From Pseudonocardiales bacterium (GTDB lineage: Bacteria > Actinomycetota > Actinomycetes > Mycobacteriales > Pseudonocardiaceae), in assembly GCA_023252195.1 (NCBI GenBank), contig JAHEXI010000003.1, forward strand, positions 338,710 through 402,709: a stretch of DNA of 64,000 nucleotides, written 5' to 3'. The notes beneath the pieces are model-generated. The model had not been told where the DNA came from. It did not search any database and saw only the letters and a program-made list of their open reading frames with translations. This document shows positions 15,431 to 24,830 of the stretch, piece by piece. The translations under genes and the position numbers were made by a program. How positions within the stretch are numbered: the stretch's first letter is position 1; each line of letters opens with the position of its first letter.

Positions 15431-18400
15431 GTGGAGTTCCGCATCCTCGGTCCTCTTGAGGTCGCCGCTGAGGGGCGGCCGGTGGCGCTTCCCGGGAGCC
15501 GCGAGCGGACCGTCCTCGTCCTGCTGCTGCTGTCCGCCAATCGGGTCGTTCCAGCCGAGCGCCTGGTGGAGGATCTCTGGGGCGCACAGGCGCAGAAGGG
15601 AGCCGCCGGAGCGCTCCGAGTCTTCGTCTCCCGGTTGCGCAAGGCGCTCCGAGAAGGCGGCGGCGACGCCGTCGTGGTCACCAAGCCGCCCGGCTACCTC
15701 GTGCGGATCGAGCGTGCTGCTCTCGACGCTGCCCAATTCGAGGATCTCCTGGCCGAAGGACGCGAGCACGCCGCCCGAAGCGACCCCGAAGGGGCCGCGG
15801 CGCGGCTGCGCCAGGCGCTGTCGCTCTGGAGAGGGCCAGCCTTGGCCGACCTGGCCGACGTTCCGGTGGCTCGGGCCGAGGCGGCCCGACTGGAAGAAGC
15901 GCGGCTGGCCGCCCTCGAGGAGCGGGTCGAGGCCGACCTCGGCTGCGGGCGCCATGCCGAGGTGGTACCCGAACTCGCCCATCTGACTAAGGCTCATCCG
16001 CTAAGGGAGCGGCTGTGGGGGCAGCGGATGGTGGCCTTGTACCGCTCGGGACGCCAGGCCGACGCGTTGCGCGTGTATCAGGACCTTCGCCGGCTCTTGG
16101 CCGAGGAGCTGGGTCTGGAGCCCAGTCTTGAAGTCGCCGGCCTGGAGAACGCCATCCTTCGCCAGGCGCCCGAACTGCAAGCGCCCGGGCTGGCAGCGCG
16201 CTGCGCTCCCACACCGTCGCGAGTGTCGGGGAAGCCGACCACGTTCCTCTTCAGCGATATCGAGGCCAGCACCCGGCGGTGGGAAGGCGATCCGGAAGCG
16301 ATGACGGTCGACCTGGCACGGCACGACGAGTTGCTCCGCGCCTCCATCGAAGCCGCAGGAGGGGAGATCTTCAGCCACACCGGAGATGGGATGACGGCGG
16401 CGTTCAGCGCTGCCCCCGACGCCGTCGCCGCCGCGGTGGCGGCCCAACGGGCGCTGGCGTCCGCCGCTTGGGCCGCCCCCGGGCCGCTTCGGGTGCGGAT
16501 GGCGATCCACGCGGGGGTGGCGCAGCGCCGCGAAGCGAACTACTTCGGGCCTGCACTGAACCGGGCGGCCCGCCTCCTGGGTACCGCCTCCGGGGGCCAG
16601 GTGCTCTGCTCCCATACGGCCGCCGAGCTGATCGGCGCTGATCTTCCGGCTGATGTGGCTCTCCTCGACTTGGGGGAGCATCGCCTCGCCGACCTCGCTC
16701 GCGTCGAGCGGGTGTTCCAGGTGGCCCATCCTGCGCTGTCGTCGCAGTTCCCGCCTCTGCGCAGCATCGCCGCGCATCGCCATAACCTGCCCGTGCCCCT
16801 CACTGCTTTCATCGGGCGGGCCCGGGAACTCCACGAGCTGAGCACGCTGCTCGCCGGATCCCGCCTCCTCACGCTCACGGGGGTCGGAGGGGCGGGGAAG
16901 ACCCGGCTGGCCGTGCAAGGCGCCGCGGCTGCACTGCCGGCCTACCCTGACGGCGTCTGGATAGCCGAGCTCGCCCCGCTCCGCGAGGGCTCGCAGGTGG
17001 CTTCGGCGGTGGCCGCGGCGCTCACCTTCGAGACCAGCGCCTTCGACAGCCCGGAGGCTGTGGAAGATCGCCTCATCCGCCATCTGGCGACGCGGCAGGC
17101 GCTTCTCCTGCTCGACAATTGCGAGCATCTCATCGAGGCGGTCGCCCGTCTCGTCCATGCCTGCCTGATCCGGTGCCCCAGCGTGACCGTGCTCGCCACG
17201 AGCCGCGAGCGGCTCGGCGTCCCCGGCGAGGTGGCGTGGAAGGTGCCGCCGATGTCAATGGCGCCTCCCGGCGCCGCCCTTGACGAGCTCACCGGCAGTG
17301 ACGCGGTGGCCTTCTTCTGCGAGCGGGCCCGGGCCGCCCGATCCACGTTCGAGCTCGATATCACCAACGCCGCCGCTGTCGCCAGGGTCTGCCGTCGTCT
17401 CGACGGCATTCCCCTCGCGCTGGAGCTGGCTGCCGCCCGGGTCCAGGTGCTCAGTCCGGCGCAGGTCGCCGACCGCCTGGATGACCGCTTCCGGCTCTTG
17501 ACCGGCCGGGAGCGCATCGTCGTGCCCCATCAACAGACCCTGCGAGCGACCGTCGACTGGAGCTACGAACTTCTCTCGCCGGCGGAGCAGCGCGCGCTGG
17601 CCCGGCTGGCGATCTTTCCCGACACTTTCGATCTGCCGGCGGCCGAGGCAGTGATGTCAGGCGGGGACGGGGGAGTGGCCTACGAGGACGCCCTCGACGT
17701 GCTCTGCCGGCTCGTCGACAAGTCGCTCATCGTCGTGCATAGCGAGGGCACTGCACCTCGTTACCGACTGCTCGAGACCATCCGGCAGTACGGGGCCGAG
17801 AAGCTGGCCGAGGCCGGCGAGGAGGCCACCGCCCGGCGGCGGCACCGCGACGCCTTCGTCGCACGCGTTAAAGCGTGGAGAGGTACGCCGCTGGGGGCGG
17901 ATTTCCTCTGGGGAGCGTTCGCTGATGCGGAGAACTTCCGGGCCGCGCTTGAGTGGTCATGGGCGCAACGCGACGCCGACGCCGTGCTGAGTCTCATCGG
18001 GGCGCTATGGGTGCCATGGCTGTGGTTCGGCAACCCCGACGGCCAGATCTGGATAGAGCGCATCTTCTCCGAGCCCGAGTTCTCCGAGCCCGAGCTCGCC
18101 GACCACCCTGGGCATGTCGACGCCCTAGCCATCCGGGCGATCCTCCTTCCTGAGGATGACCGCGATCGCTGCGACGAGCTCTTAGACGAAGCGGCGGCGC
18201 TGGCCCGGCGGATCGGCGACGACCGCCGCGCGGCCTACCTGGATTGGGGGCGCGCCGAGTACAAGCTGCTATCGGGGAAGGCTGCCGAGGCACGCCCGCT
18301 CCTCGAGGTCGCGCTCGCCGGCTACGAGCGTCTCGGCCTGCCGGACGGAGTCGGCTGGTGCCACCACCACCTCGGCTGGGCCGCGATCATCGACGGGGAT

Positions 18401-18991
18401 TACCACCGGGCCCGAGACCATTTCGAACGGGCCGTAGAAGTCGCCCGCAGCGATCCCCTCGGCGAATGGATCGAGCCGCACGCGCTGGCGGCTCTCGGCC
18501 CACCCGTCGCACTGTCCGGTGACGGCGAGCGGGCCCTTCGCCTGGCGGAACAGGCGGTCGGCGCCGCTCGGCGACTGAAAGCCCCACCGGTTCTCGCCAT
18601 GGCGCTGACCCGCGCCGCCGAGACGGCCGTCCTGGCCAGCCACCCACGCCGCGCCGCGGGCATTCTCGTGGAGCTGCTGGGTCTCCTGGCCGACCTGGGA
18701 ACCCGGCGGTGGGTGGCCGACGCGCTGGAGACCGCCGCTCTCATTCTGGAGATCGATGACACCGAACGGGCGTCGGCGATCCTCGGGGCATCCGACCGGC
18801 TGCGGGAGGCCATCGAAGTGCGGGTCATCACCGAAGAGGTGCGGCACGCTCGGGACCGGCTCGCCGACGCCCTGGGTGCCGAGCGCTTCGCCCTGCATGA
18901 GGCTCGGGGCCGGCTGCTTTCGCACGACGCGGCCATCACCCTCACCATTGCTGGGCTCGCGGCCAGTGGATATGACGTTGATCATCTCTAA
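15431..18991 (+). CDS. SARP-adenylate cyclase-NB-ARC fusion regulator
   Basis: 1186 residues, GTG start at 15431 with GGGGAGGGG upstream. Domain order: OmpR-type DNA-binding (VEFRILGPLEVAAEGRPVAL) and BTAD helices to about 245; class III nucleotide cyclase from about 270 (FLFSDIEAST with metal Asp 276, HTGDGMTAAF with Asp 319, and NYFGPALNRAARL with the transition-state Asn/Arg); NB-ARC ATPase with Walker A GVGGAGKT at about 484-491 and LLLLDNCEHLIEA; and a TPR-like end. All catalytic positions look intact, so one polypeptide could bind DNA, hydrolyse ATP as a switch and make cyclic nucleotide. The target is unknown. A Crp-family gene lies 1.1 kb upstream. Confidence 0.9.
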   Translation: MEFRILGPLEVAAEGRPVALPGSRERTVLVLLLLSANRVVPAERLVEDLWGAQAQKGAAGALRVFVSRLRKALREGGGDAVVVTKPPGYLVRIERAALDAAQFEDLLAEGREHAARSDPEGAAARLRQALSLWRGPALADLADVPVARAEAARLEEARLAALEERVEADLGCGRHAEVVPELAHLTKAHPLRERLWGQRMVALYRSGRQADALRVYQDLRRLLAEELGLEPSLEVAGLENAILRQAPELQAPGLAARCAPTPSRVSGKPTTFLFSDIEASTRRWEGDPEAMTVDLARHDELLRASIEAAGGEIFSHTGDGMTAAFSAAPDAVAAAVAAQRALASAAWAAPGPLRVRMAIHAGVAQRREANYFGPALNRAARLLGTASGGQVLCSHTAAELIGADLPADVALLDLGEHRLADLARVERVFQVAHPALSSQFPPLRSIAAHRHNLPVPLTAFIGRARELHELSTLLAGSRLLTLTGVGGAGKTRLAVQGAAAALPAYPDGVWIAELAPLREGSQVASAVAAALTFETSAFDSPEAVEDRLIRHLATRQALLLLDNCEHLIEAVARLVHACLIRCPSVTVLATSRERLGVPGEVAWKVPPMSMAPPGAALDELTGSDAVAFFCERARAARSTFELDITNAAAVARVCRRLDGIPLALELAAARVQVLSPAQVADRLDDRFRLLTGRERIVVPHQQTLRATVDWSYELLSPAEQRALARLAIFPDTFDLPAAEAVMSGGDGGVAYEDALDVLCRLVDKSLIVVHSEGTAPRYRLLETIRQYGAEKLAEAGEEATARRRHRDAFVARVKAWRGTPLGADFLWGAFADAENFRAALEWSWAQRDADAVLSLIGALWVPWLWFGNPDGQIWIERIFSEPEFSEPELADHPGHVDALAIRAILLPEDDRDRCDELLDEAAALARRIGDDRRAAYLDWGRAEYKLLSGKAAEARPLLEVALAGYERLGLPDGVGWCHHHLGWAAIIDGDYHRARDHFERAVEVARSDPLGEWIEPHALAALGPPVALSGDGERALRLAEQAVGAARRLKAPPVLAMALTRAAETAVLASHPRRAAGILVELLGLLADLGTRRWVADALETAALILEIDDTERASAILGASDRLREAIEVRVITEEVRHARDRLADALGAERFALHEARGRLLSHDAAITLTIAGLAASGYDVDHL

Positions 18992-19079
18992 GTTGCGGGA
19001 CGCGTCTGAGGCGCTGGCGACGTTCATGGTGGACGGCATGCCAGATGCGGCCAGGGTCTCGGCAAAGTTGATCTCGCTG

Positions 19080-19590
19080 TTATGTGAGTAGCGGCAGGAT
19101 GCGGTTGGGGTGGCGGTTGACGTGGCGGCAGGCGGCGGCGATGTTGGTTGCGCCGGTAAGCCGGTGGAGGCTGACGGCGAGGTTGCGTAGGGTGGCCATG
19201 ACGGCGGGCGCGTTTTGGGTGCGGATCTGGGAATGGTCCTCGGCGAAGACGACGTCGCGGATCCAGTGCAGCCGATTCTCAATGCCCCAGTGGCCACGGA
19301 TCGCCTCGGCGATCTGGTCGGCCCGGATCTGGTTCCAGGTCAGGTCGGTGATTGCGTAGACGGTCTCGGTGTGCCACTTGTGGCTAGTCAGCGACCGGCG
19401 CCGGCGGATGAGCTGGATCGCTAGGCGGGCATGGGGGAATCCGATGCCGGCGGTGACTGCGGCGAGTTTCAGGGTGCGGGACTCGACCCGGCCGTGGCCC
19501 TTGTCGCGGGTGACGTCCACCGCGGGGGTCTGGGCCCACGGCAGAGCCAAGACACCCATTGCGCCGGTCTGGACCGCCAATAGGGACCAT
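19080..19590 (-). pseudogene. ISAs1-family transposase, C-terminal remnant
   Basis: The minus frame gives TPAVDVTRDKGHGRVESRTL, IRRRRSLTSHKWHTETVYAI, then IRGHWGIENRLHWIRDVVFA with EDHSQIRTQN and a stop at 19080. This is the C-terminal half of ISAs1-type DDE transposases (the HWGIENRLHWxxDV motif holds the last catalytic Glu). The N-terminal half is absent; before it lie repeats and an unrelated fragment. The element cannot move by itself. Confidence 0.85.
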
Positions 19591-19673
19591 TTGCGGCATC
19601 CGGTTGGCCCGCGGACCGCCAAATGGAACCGTTTCGCAGTTCCAAGGACTCCAGGGTCGGCTAATGGAACCAT
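19571..19673 (+). repeat. Three direct repeats at 41-42 bp period beside the ISAs1 remnant
   Basis: Starts at 19571 (GGACCGCCAATAGGGACC), 19613 (GGACCGCCAAATGGAACC) and 19654 (GGGTCGGCTAATGGAACC); only the first ~24 bases of each period are conserved. They lie where the missing transposase N-terminus should be. They may be former transposase-binding repeats or stacked element ends. Confidence 0.5.
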
Positions 19674-19693
19674 CTGCAGCTCGAGATCTTGAC

Positions 19694-19820
19694 CTAACCG
19701 ACGATCTTGAAACGACCGTGGGGTGGGGGTGGCTTGCCGCTGACGGTGACGATGTCGTGGGCGATGTCGCGCAGCTTGAGGTTGCGGTGCGAGGCAGCGG
19801 CCCGCAGGCGCGATGGACAT
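19694..19820 (-). pseudogene. ANTAR-domain C-terminal fragment (tentative)
   Basis: One minus frame reads SRLRAAASHRNLKLRDIAHD and IVTVSGKPPPP up to a stop at 19694. The spacing of N-KLRDIAxDIV resembles the last helices of ANTAR RNA-binding domains. No upstream part is visible, since the divergent CBS-protein promoter starts 70 bp away. Assignment rests on a short motif. Confidence 0.4.
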
Positions 19821-19888
19821 AGCACGCCGGCCGCGCTGGAGGTACTCTTACAGTTAGTCTCGGCCTGTTGGATCGGAGGGCCGTTCCG

Positions 19889-20317
19889 GTGCGAATAGCT
19901 GATGTACTACGCGCCAAAGCGGCGGTAGTCGCAACTGTGAGGCCGGACGCGCCGGTCGCCGTCTTGCTCGCCGCAATGGTCAATCACCGGGTCGGGGCCG
20001 TGGTCGTCGTCGACGACCACGCGGTGGTGGGGATGGTGTGGGAGCGCGACCTCATCCGCCTCCTGCACGAGCGCGGAGCGTCGCTCGTGCACGACTCGGT
20101 CTCGGACATCATGAATGTCGACGTGATCACCTGCATGCTTACCGACGAGGTCGATGACATCCTGCGGATCATGACCGACCGGCGGATCCGGCACCTGCCG
20201 GTGATGGTCGACGATAAGCTCCACGGTGTTGTCAGCATGGGGGATCTAGTCAAGGCGCGAATCGGTGAGCTGGAGGCCCATCGGGCATACCTGCAGTCCT
20301 ACATCGGCGCTGGCTGA
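19889..20317 (+). CDS. Two-CBS-domain protein
   Basis: 142 residues. The GTG at 19889 follows GGAGGG. CBS 1: VRIADVLRAKAAVVATVRPD, VAVLLAAMVNHRVGAVVVVD. CBS 2: VSDIMNVDVITCMLTDEVDD, ILRIMTDRRIRHLPVMVDDK, LHGVVSMGDLVKARI. Such stand-alone CBS pairs bind adenine nucleotides and resemble mycobacterial hypoxic-response proteins; the partner is unknown. The next gene downstream carries the double box in its own promoter. Confidence 0.9.
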   Translation: MRIADVLRAKAAVVATVRPDAPVAVLLAAMVNHRVGAVVVVDDHAVVGMVWERDLIRLLHERGASLVHDSVSDIMNVDVITCMLTDEVDDILRIMTDRRIRHLPVMVDDKLHGVVSMGDLVKARIGELEAHRAYLQSYIGAG

Positions 20318-20389
20318 TAAACGTCTCGGCGACGAACAGCTCTGCCTGGCCCTGCCAGCAGCGGTAGCCACCCCACACACCACCTGAAA

Positions 20390-20431
20390 GTGTCGGCAAG
20401 CTGACAACGTCCAAGTCGGGTACCTGACAGC
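20390..20431 (+). promoter_or_regulatory. Tandem Crp-type double box, copy C
   Basis: TGTCG-GCAAGC-TGACA, 7 bp, AGTCG-GGTACC-TGACA. The second left arm has the only A-for-T exchange among eight half sites. It lies 109 bp upstream of the ATG of the NTF2-like gene at 20541, further than the other copies, and no -10 as clear as theirs follows. Confidence 0.65.
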
Positions 20432-20540
20432 CGAACCTCATGGCGGACCACATCCTGATCTGGACGATTCAGGTAGGCCCTGGCGTCGCAGCGCGATCGC
20501 GGCGAGGCCTGGGAGCAGTGACCAAAAGGAGTGAGTGGCT

Positions 20541-20939
20541 ATGACGACGGCGTACTCGGCGAACGAATGTGGCGCGATCGAGGATGCAGTTCGACTTTAT
20601 ATCGACGGCGTATCAAAGGGTGACGCAGATAAGCTCAAGACGGCATTCCACAGTGAAGCCTGGATGTTTGGCTCTGTCGGCGGTCAGCGCTATGACATCC
20701 CGATCAGTCATTTGATTGAAATGGCCATCAGCCAGCCGTTCGACAGCGCGGGCAGCTACACCGCCCGGATTACCTCGGTCCAGCAGGCCGGTGACGCGGC
20801 AATCGCGATCGTTGAAGAGGAAGGCGCCTGGGGCAGCTTGTCGTTCGTTGACTTCTTCACGCTGGCGAAGATCGACGGTTCTTGGAAGATCGTCAACAAG
20901 ACGTTCGCCCACACCGGCGGCGAGATGCCGGCCGGCTGA
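20541..20939 (+). CDS. Nuclear-transport-factor-2-like (lumazine-binding type) protein
   Basis: 132 residues; ATG at 20541 with AAAGGAG ten bases upstream (a GTG at 20535 is too close to it). IEDAVRLYIDGVSKGDADKL, KTAFHSEAWMFGSVGG, then SYTARITSVQQAGDAAIAIV and SFVDFFTLAKIDGSWKIVNK. This is the whole NTF2 fold including the DGxWKIVNKTF strand. Members are often annotated as putative lumazine-binding; no catalytic role is shown here. Expression is likely controlled by the double box upstream. Confidence 0.85.
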   Translation: MTTAYSANECGAIEDAVRLYIDGVSKGDADKLKTAFHSEAWMFGSVGGQRYDIPISHLIEMAISQPFDSAGSYTARITSVQQAGDAAIAIVEEEGAWGSLSFVDFFTLAKIDGSWKIVNKTFAHTGGEMPAG

Positions 20940-20975
20940 CCTCGGAATCGCTGGCAGTGAGCCGGCCGGATCGCG

Positions 20976-23900
20976 TCAGGTCCGCCACTCGATGGGGGTA
21001 TGCGGATCGGGCTGGTATGAGCAGAAGTAGCCGGCTCGCACCGTCGTCGCCAGATGTGCCCCCAGCGCTGGGTGAGCCTGCTCGATCCGTCGCAGGCAGG
21101 AACGCAGCGACTTGCTGACGTTCGCCCGCGCCCGCTCGGCCGGCGAGTTGGTTTCCGCTGCGAGGTCGAGAACGTGAAATTGTTGGCCAGGAGCGGCCAG
21201 TAACTTCCGCAGATATTGCAGGCCCTTGGTGTCCCTGAGGCGAATGACGACGCGCTGGAAGCCGATAGTCCAGTACTCCCCCTCGTGCCGGAAGACGGCG
21301 GCGGACGGGTCGAGCTGCGACTCCGTGACGACCGGGTCCGGGAGCAAACCCGCCTGGGCCGCGACGACCTCGTCGTAAAGCTGGTTCATTCCCAACTTCT
21401 TGGCCGCCTGCAGCGCGTCTGCGAGCAGCTGTCTGGCTCGCTGACGATCCAAGGTGGCACCCCGGCGGGCGAGCATGGCGCCGTAGGCGCCCTGTGCCAG
21501 GGCGAGATAGGGCCGAGCGCCGATCCGCGTCGCGGCCATGATGGCCACCTCGAAGTGGCGGGCGGCTGCGTCGAAGCGGGACAGCGCCGCGGCGAGCATC
21601 CCGAGGTAGTAGGCGATGGGTCCCCCCGCGGCGACGGCGTCGCGCCCGGCCAACGCCCAGCGGTGTTCGTACGGGCGAACGAGGTCGTAGATGACGGCCC
21701 CCTCGTGGGTGGCTCCGGCGTGGGCAGCCAGCGACGTAATACACATGCCAGTCATGGATAGCCAGAATGGGGGCGGGATCCGGTCTCGGGCCCGCCAGAT
21801 CACGGGGAAGGCTTCCTTGATGCCAGTCCGGTCCCCGGCGAGACAGCGAAAGGCCGTGCCCACCAGCGTCGCGAGTTCGGGCGGATGTTCGCGTGCCGCG
21901 GGCTCGAAGTAGGCGGTGCATTCCTCAGGTCGGCCCTGCAAAGCCCGTAACACCGCCATCTGGACGTGGTGCGAGGTCCGCACGTTGACGTCCCCGACCT
22001 GCTCGCCGAGCGCCAGCGAACGCAGGGCGAAGGCCTCAGCGTCGGTGAACTCACCACGCAACATCGCCTGCGTCGCACGGAACATCAGCGAGTGGGCGAT
22101 GAAGTGCGGGTACCCGGCTCGGTGGGCCAGCGCCTCGTGTATCTCGATCTCGCGATCGGCTCCCGGTATGTCGCCCATCTCGAACAGGTCTGAGAGATGC
22201 CAGACATGTCCGGCTAGCTCCAGGGAGAAATCGCCGGCTTGCTGTGCGAGCTCGACGATCTCGACCGACAGGCTCTCGCGCTCCTCGACGTTGTCCGGAC
22301 CCCACACCGCGAGGTGACGGGCGTGCAGGGCGTAGGCCAGGGTCGGGCCGTCGCCCAGGCGGCGGGCTAACTCCACGGACGCTCGGCTCAACGCGTCGCG
22401 CCTCGGCAGCGAGTCGAACGGCGAGAGGTACAGGGAGGTGGCCAGCCGGGCCAGCACGCGGACCTTAAGGAGGGCCTCTTGGTCACCCAGCGCCGTCAGC
22501 GCCTCATCGAGGAGCTCCACTTTGACCGGGTCGAACGTCCAGGCCTCCATGTATGCCCCGCCGTACCCGACCTCGCCCACCCGCAGCGCTGCTTCGGCCA
22601 GTCGATGAGGATCCTGGAACTGCCGAGCGAGGAAGGTGGCGGACTGAAACGTCGCGCTCGCCTCGGAGACGTGGCCGGCCCACCACTGGGCATCGCCCAG
22701 CGCAAGGAGCAAGCCGAAACGCTTCGCAGCGGTGGCCGGGTCGATCGTCGCGGCCCGTTCCAGGGCCGCGCGCAGGTTCGGCAGCTCGGTGGCGAGCCGG
22801 CGTAGCACAGGGTCGTCTCGCCCGGCGCTGAGTACCTCCGGTTCGGCCCGCTCGGCCAGTCCGACGTAGTAGGTGAGGTGGCGCTTGCCCACCGCGTCGA
22901 GTTCATCAGCCTCGGTCAGCTGCGCGGCGGCATACTGGCGGACGGTTTCCAGCAGCCCGTAACGCACCTCAGCATCCTGTTCCCCGGTGGTGACCAACGA
23001 CTGGTCAACCAACCCAGTCAACAGATCGAACACTGCATAGCGGTCGATCCCGTCGCCGCCACACACCTGCTCGGCGGCGTCTAACGTCCACCCTCCGGTG
23101 AATACCGACAGCCGCCGCAGCAGCGTGCGCTCGCCCTTGCTGAGCAGCTCATGGCTCCAGTCGATGGACGCCTGCAGGGTCTGGTGGCGGGGCATCGCCG
23201 TGCGGCTGCCGCCGGTGAGGAGGTGGAAGCGGTCGCCCAGCCGGTGGGCGATCTGTTGGGACGCCAGCATCCGCACCCGCGCGGCGGCCAGCTCGATAGC
23301 AAGGGGAATGCCGTCGAGCTCCTGACAGATGTGCGCGATGGCGGGCGCGTTGGCCATGGTGATCCGGAAATCGGGGCGCACCTGCGTGGCGCGGTCGAGG
23401 AACAGGCGCACCGCGTCCGATTCTCGCAGCGCCTCGACCGGCTCGCGCTGGACATCGGCGGGAAGAGACATCGAGGGCACCCGCCACGCCGTCTCGCCCG
23501 GCACTCCCAGCGGCGCCCTGCTGGTCGCCAACACGGTGAGCGACGGGCACGCACGCAGCAGCGCCTCGGCGAGCTGTGCGCAGGCGGCCAGCACATGCTC
23601 ACAGTTGTCGAGCACGAGCAGCGCCCGGCGGGACCGCAAATACCCGACCAGAGTATCCAGCGGCCCCCAACTGGGCACCTCTCGCAGGCCGATGGCGCCG
23701 ATCACCGCGGCCGGCACCTGGGTGGCGCTCTCCAGCCGCGCGAGGTCGACCCACCACACCCCGTCGAGGTGGCCGTCCATCGCGCCGGCGGCTGCCTGCA
23801 GCGCCAAGCGCGTCTTACCGCAACCTCCCGCGCCGGTCAGCGTCAGCAGCCGCACCTGCCCTAGCAGCTCTCCGACCTCCGCCAGCTCCGCACCCCGGCC

Positions 23901-24536
23901 GATGAAGTTCGTCAACTCACCCGGCAGATTGTTGGACAGCGAACCCAGCGACCGCAGCGGCGGGAACTCGACCGGTAGATCGGGGTGCAACAGCCCGAAC
24001 ACGTGCTCCGACCGGCCAAGATCACGAAGCCGGTGCACGCCCAGATCTACCAGTTCGACTCCGTCAGGAAGCTGCTCGCAGACCAGATCCCGCGTCGTCT
24101 TGGACAGCACCACCTGTCCGCCGTGCGCAACGGCACGCAACCGGGCACAGCGGTTCACCGCCTGCCCGAAGTAGTTCAACTCATCTCGCAGCTGCGCCGG
24201 CGCGGTGTGCAATGCGATGCGCACCTTCAGCGACGCACCTTCTGGCCAGCGTTCGGCGCAAAAGGCACGCTGAACATCCAGCGCAGCGGCTAGCGCCTTC
24301 GACGCAGACTGGAACGCCGCCACCACGCTGTCGCCTTCGCCCTGTTCCTGGGGCCGTACCCCGCCGTGCAGCGCGACCGCCGCGTCCAGCAGCTGATAGT
24401 GCCGGCGGATCGCGGCACCCATCGCCTCCGCGGCGGACTCCCACAGCAACGTCGAGCCCTCGACGTCAGTCAGCATGAACGTCACCGTGCCGACCGGCAG
24501 ATGAACGGCCGTCTCCTCGATACTGCTCATGTCCAC
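20976..24536 (-). CDS. Adenylate/guanylate cyclase-NB-ARC-TPR signalling protein
   Basis: 1186 residues from the GTG at 24536, chosen because GGGGGG-AATCCCCG-GTG matches the leader of the LuxR gene ending at 9507. N-terminal class III cyclase (TFMLTDVEGSTLLWE with metal Asp; EQGEGDSVVAAF second Asp; NYFGQAVNRCARL), NB-ARC (Walker A GAGGCGKT about 233-240; LLVLDNCEHVLAA), a long TPR-like part, and a C-terminal winged-helix-like piece (ERARANVSKSLRSCLRRIEQ) of the kind found at the end of other actinobacterial STAND proteins. There is no LuxR HTH. The catalytic residues appear complete. It is divergent from the AAA-LuxR gene. Confidence 0.9.
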   Translation of the reverse strand: MDMSSIEETAVHLPVGTVTFMLTDVEGSTLLWESAAEAMGAAIRRHYQLLDAAVALHGGVRPQEQGEGDSVVAAFQSASKALAAALDVQRAFCAERWPEGASLKVRIALHTAPAQLRDELNYFGQAVNRCARLRAVAHGGQVVLSKTTRDLVCEQLPDGVELVDLGVHRLRDLGRSEHVFGLLHPDLPVEFPPLRSLGSLSNNLPGELTNFIGRGAELAEVGELLGQVRLLTLTGAGGCGKTRLALQAAAGAMDGHLDGVWWVDLARLESATQVPAAVIGAIGLREVPSWGPLDTLVGYLRSRRALLVLDNCEHVLAACAQLAEALLRACPSLTVLATSRAPLGVPGETAWRVPSMSLPADVQREPVEALRESDAVRLFLDRATQVRPDFRITMANAPAIAHICQELDGIPLAIELAAARVRMLASQQIAHRLGDRFHLLTGGSRTAMPRHQTLQASIDWSHELLSKGERTLLRRLSVFTGGWTLDAAEQVCGGDGIDRYAVFDLLTGLVDQSLVTTGEQDAEVRYGLLETVRQYAAAQLTEADELDAVGKRHLTYYVGLAERAEPEVLSAGRDDPVLRRLATELPNLRAALERAATIDPATAAKRFGLLLALGDAQWWAGHVSEASATFQSATFLARQFQDPHRLAEAALRVGEVGYGGAYMEAWTFDPVKVELLDEALTALGDQEALLKVRVLARLATSLYLSPFDSLPRRDALSRASVELARRLGDGPTLAYALHARHLAVWGPDNVEERESLSVEIVELAQQAGDFSLELAGHVWHLSDLFEMGDIPGADREIEIHEALAHRAGYPHFIAHSLMFRATQAMLRGEFTDAEAFALRSLALGEQVGDVNVRTSHHVQMAVLRALQGRPEECTAYFEPAAREHPPELATLVGTAFRCLAGDRTGIKEAFPVIWRARDRIPPPFWLSMTGMCITSLAAHAGATHEGAVIYDLVRPYEHRWALAGRDAVAAGGPIAYYLGMLAAALSRFDAAARHFEVAIMAATRIGARPYLALAQGAYGAMLARRGATLDRQRARQLLADALQAAKKLGMNQLYDEVVAAQAGLLPDPVVTESQLDPSAAVFRHEGEYWTIGFQRVVIRLRDTKGLQYLRKLLAAPGQQFHVLDLAAETNSPAERARANVSKSLRSCLRRIEQAHPALGAHLATTVRAGYFCSYQPDPHTPIEWRT

Positions 24537-24830
24537 CGGGGATTCCCCCCACCGCCGCGGCCCACCCGTCCAGCCCAGGCACTCCCGACAGTGTCGCACC
24601 GCGAGCGCCTTCCTCGCACACGTCTTTCCCCCGATCGAAATGCGCAGTCTGGATGCGGGTTACGGTAAAAGTGACCCGAATTACCCCAGTCTGCATCCAG
24701 ACTGCGCTGTTGTGATCGACTCGCAGATCACCCTGTTCGCTATTCCTGCCGGGCATTACAGTTCGGGACGAGTCTCTTCCTACTCACACGGCTCCGCTCC
24801 AGCTACGTTGCCGAGGAGGCGTGGCCGCCA

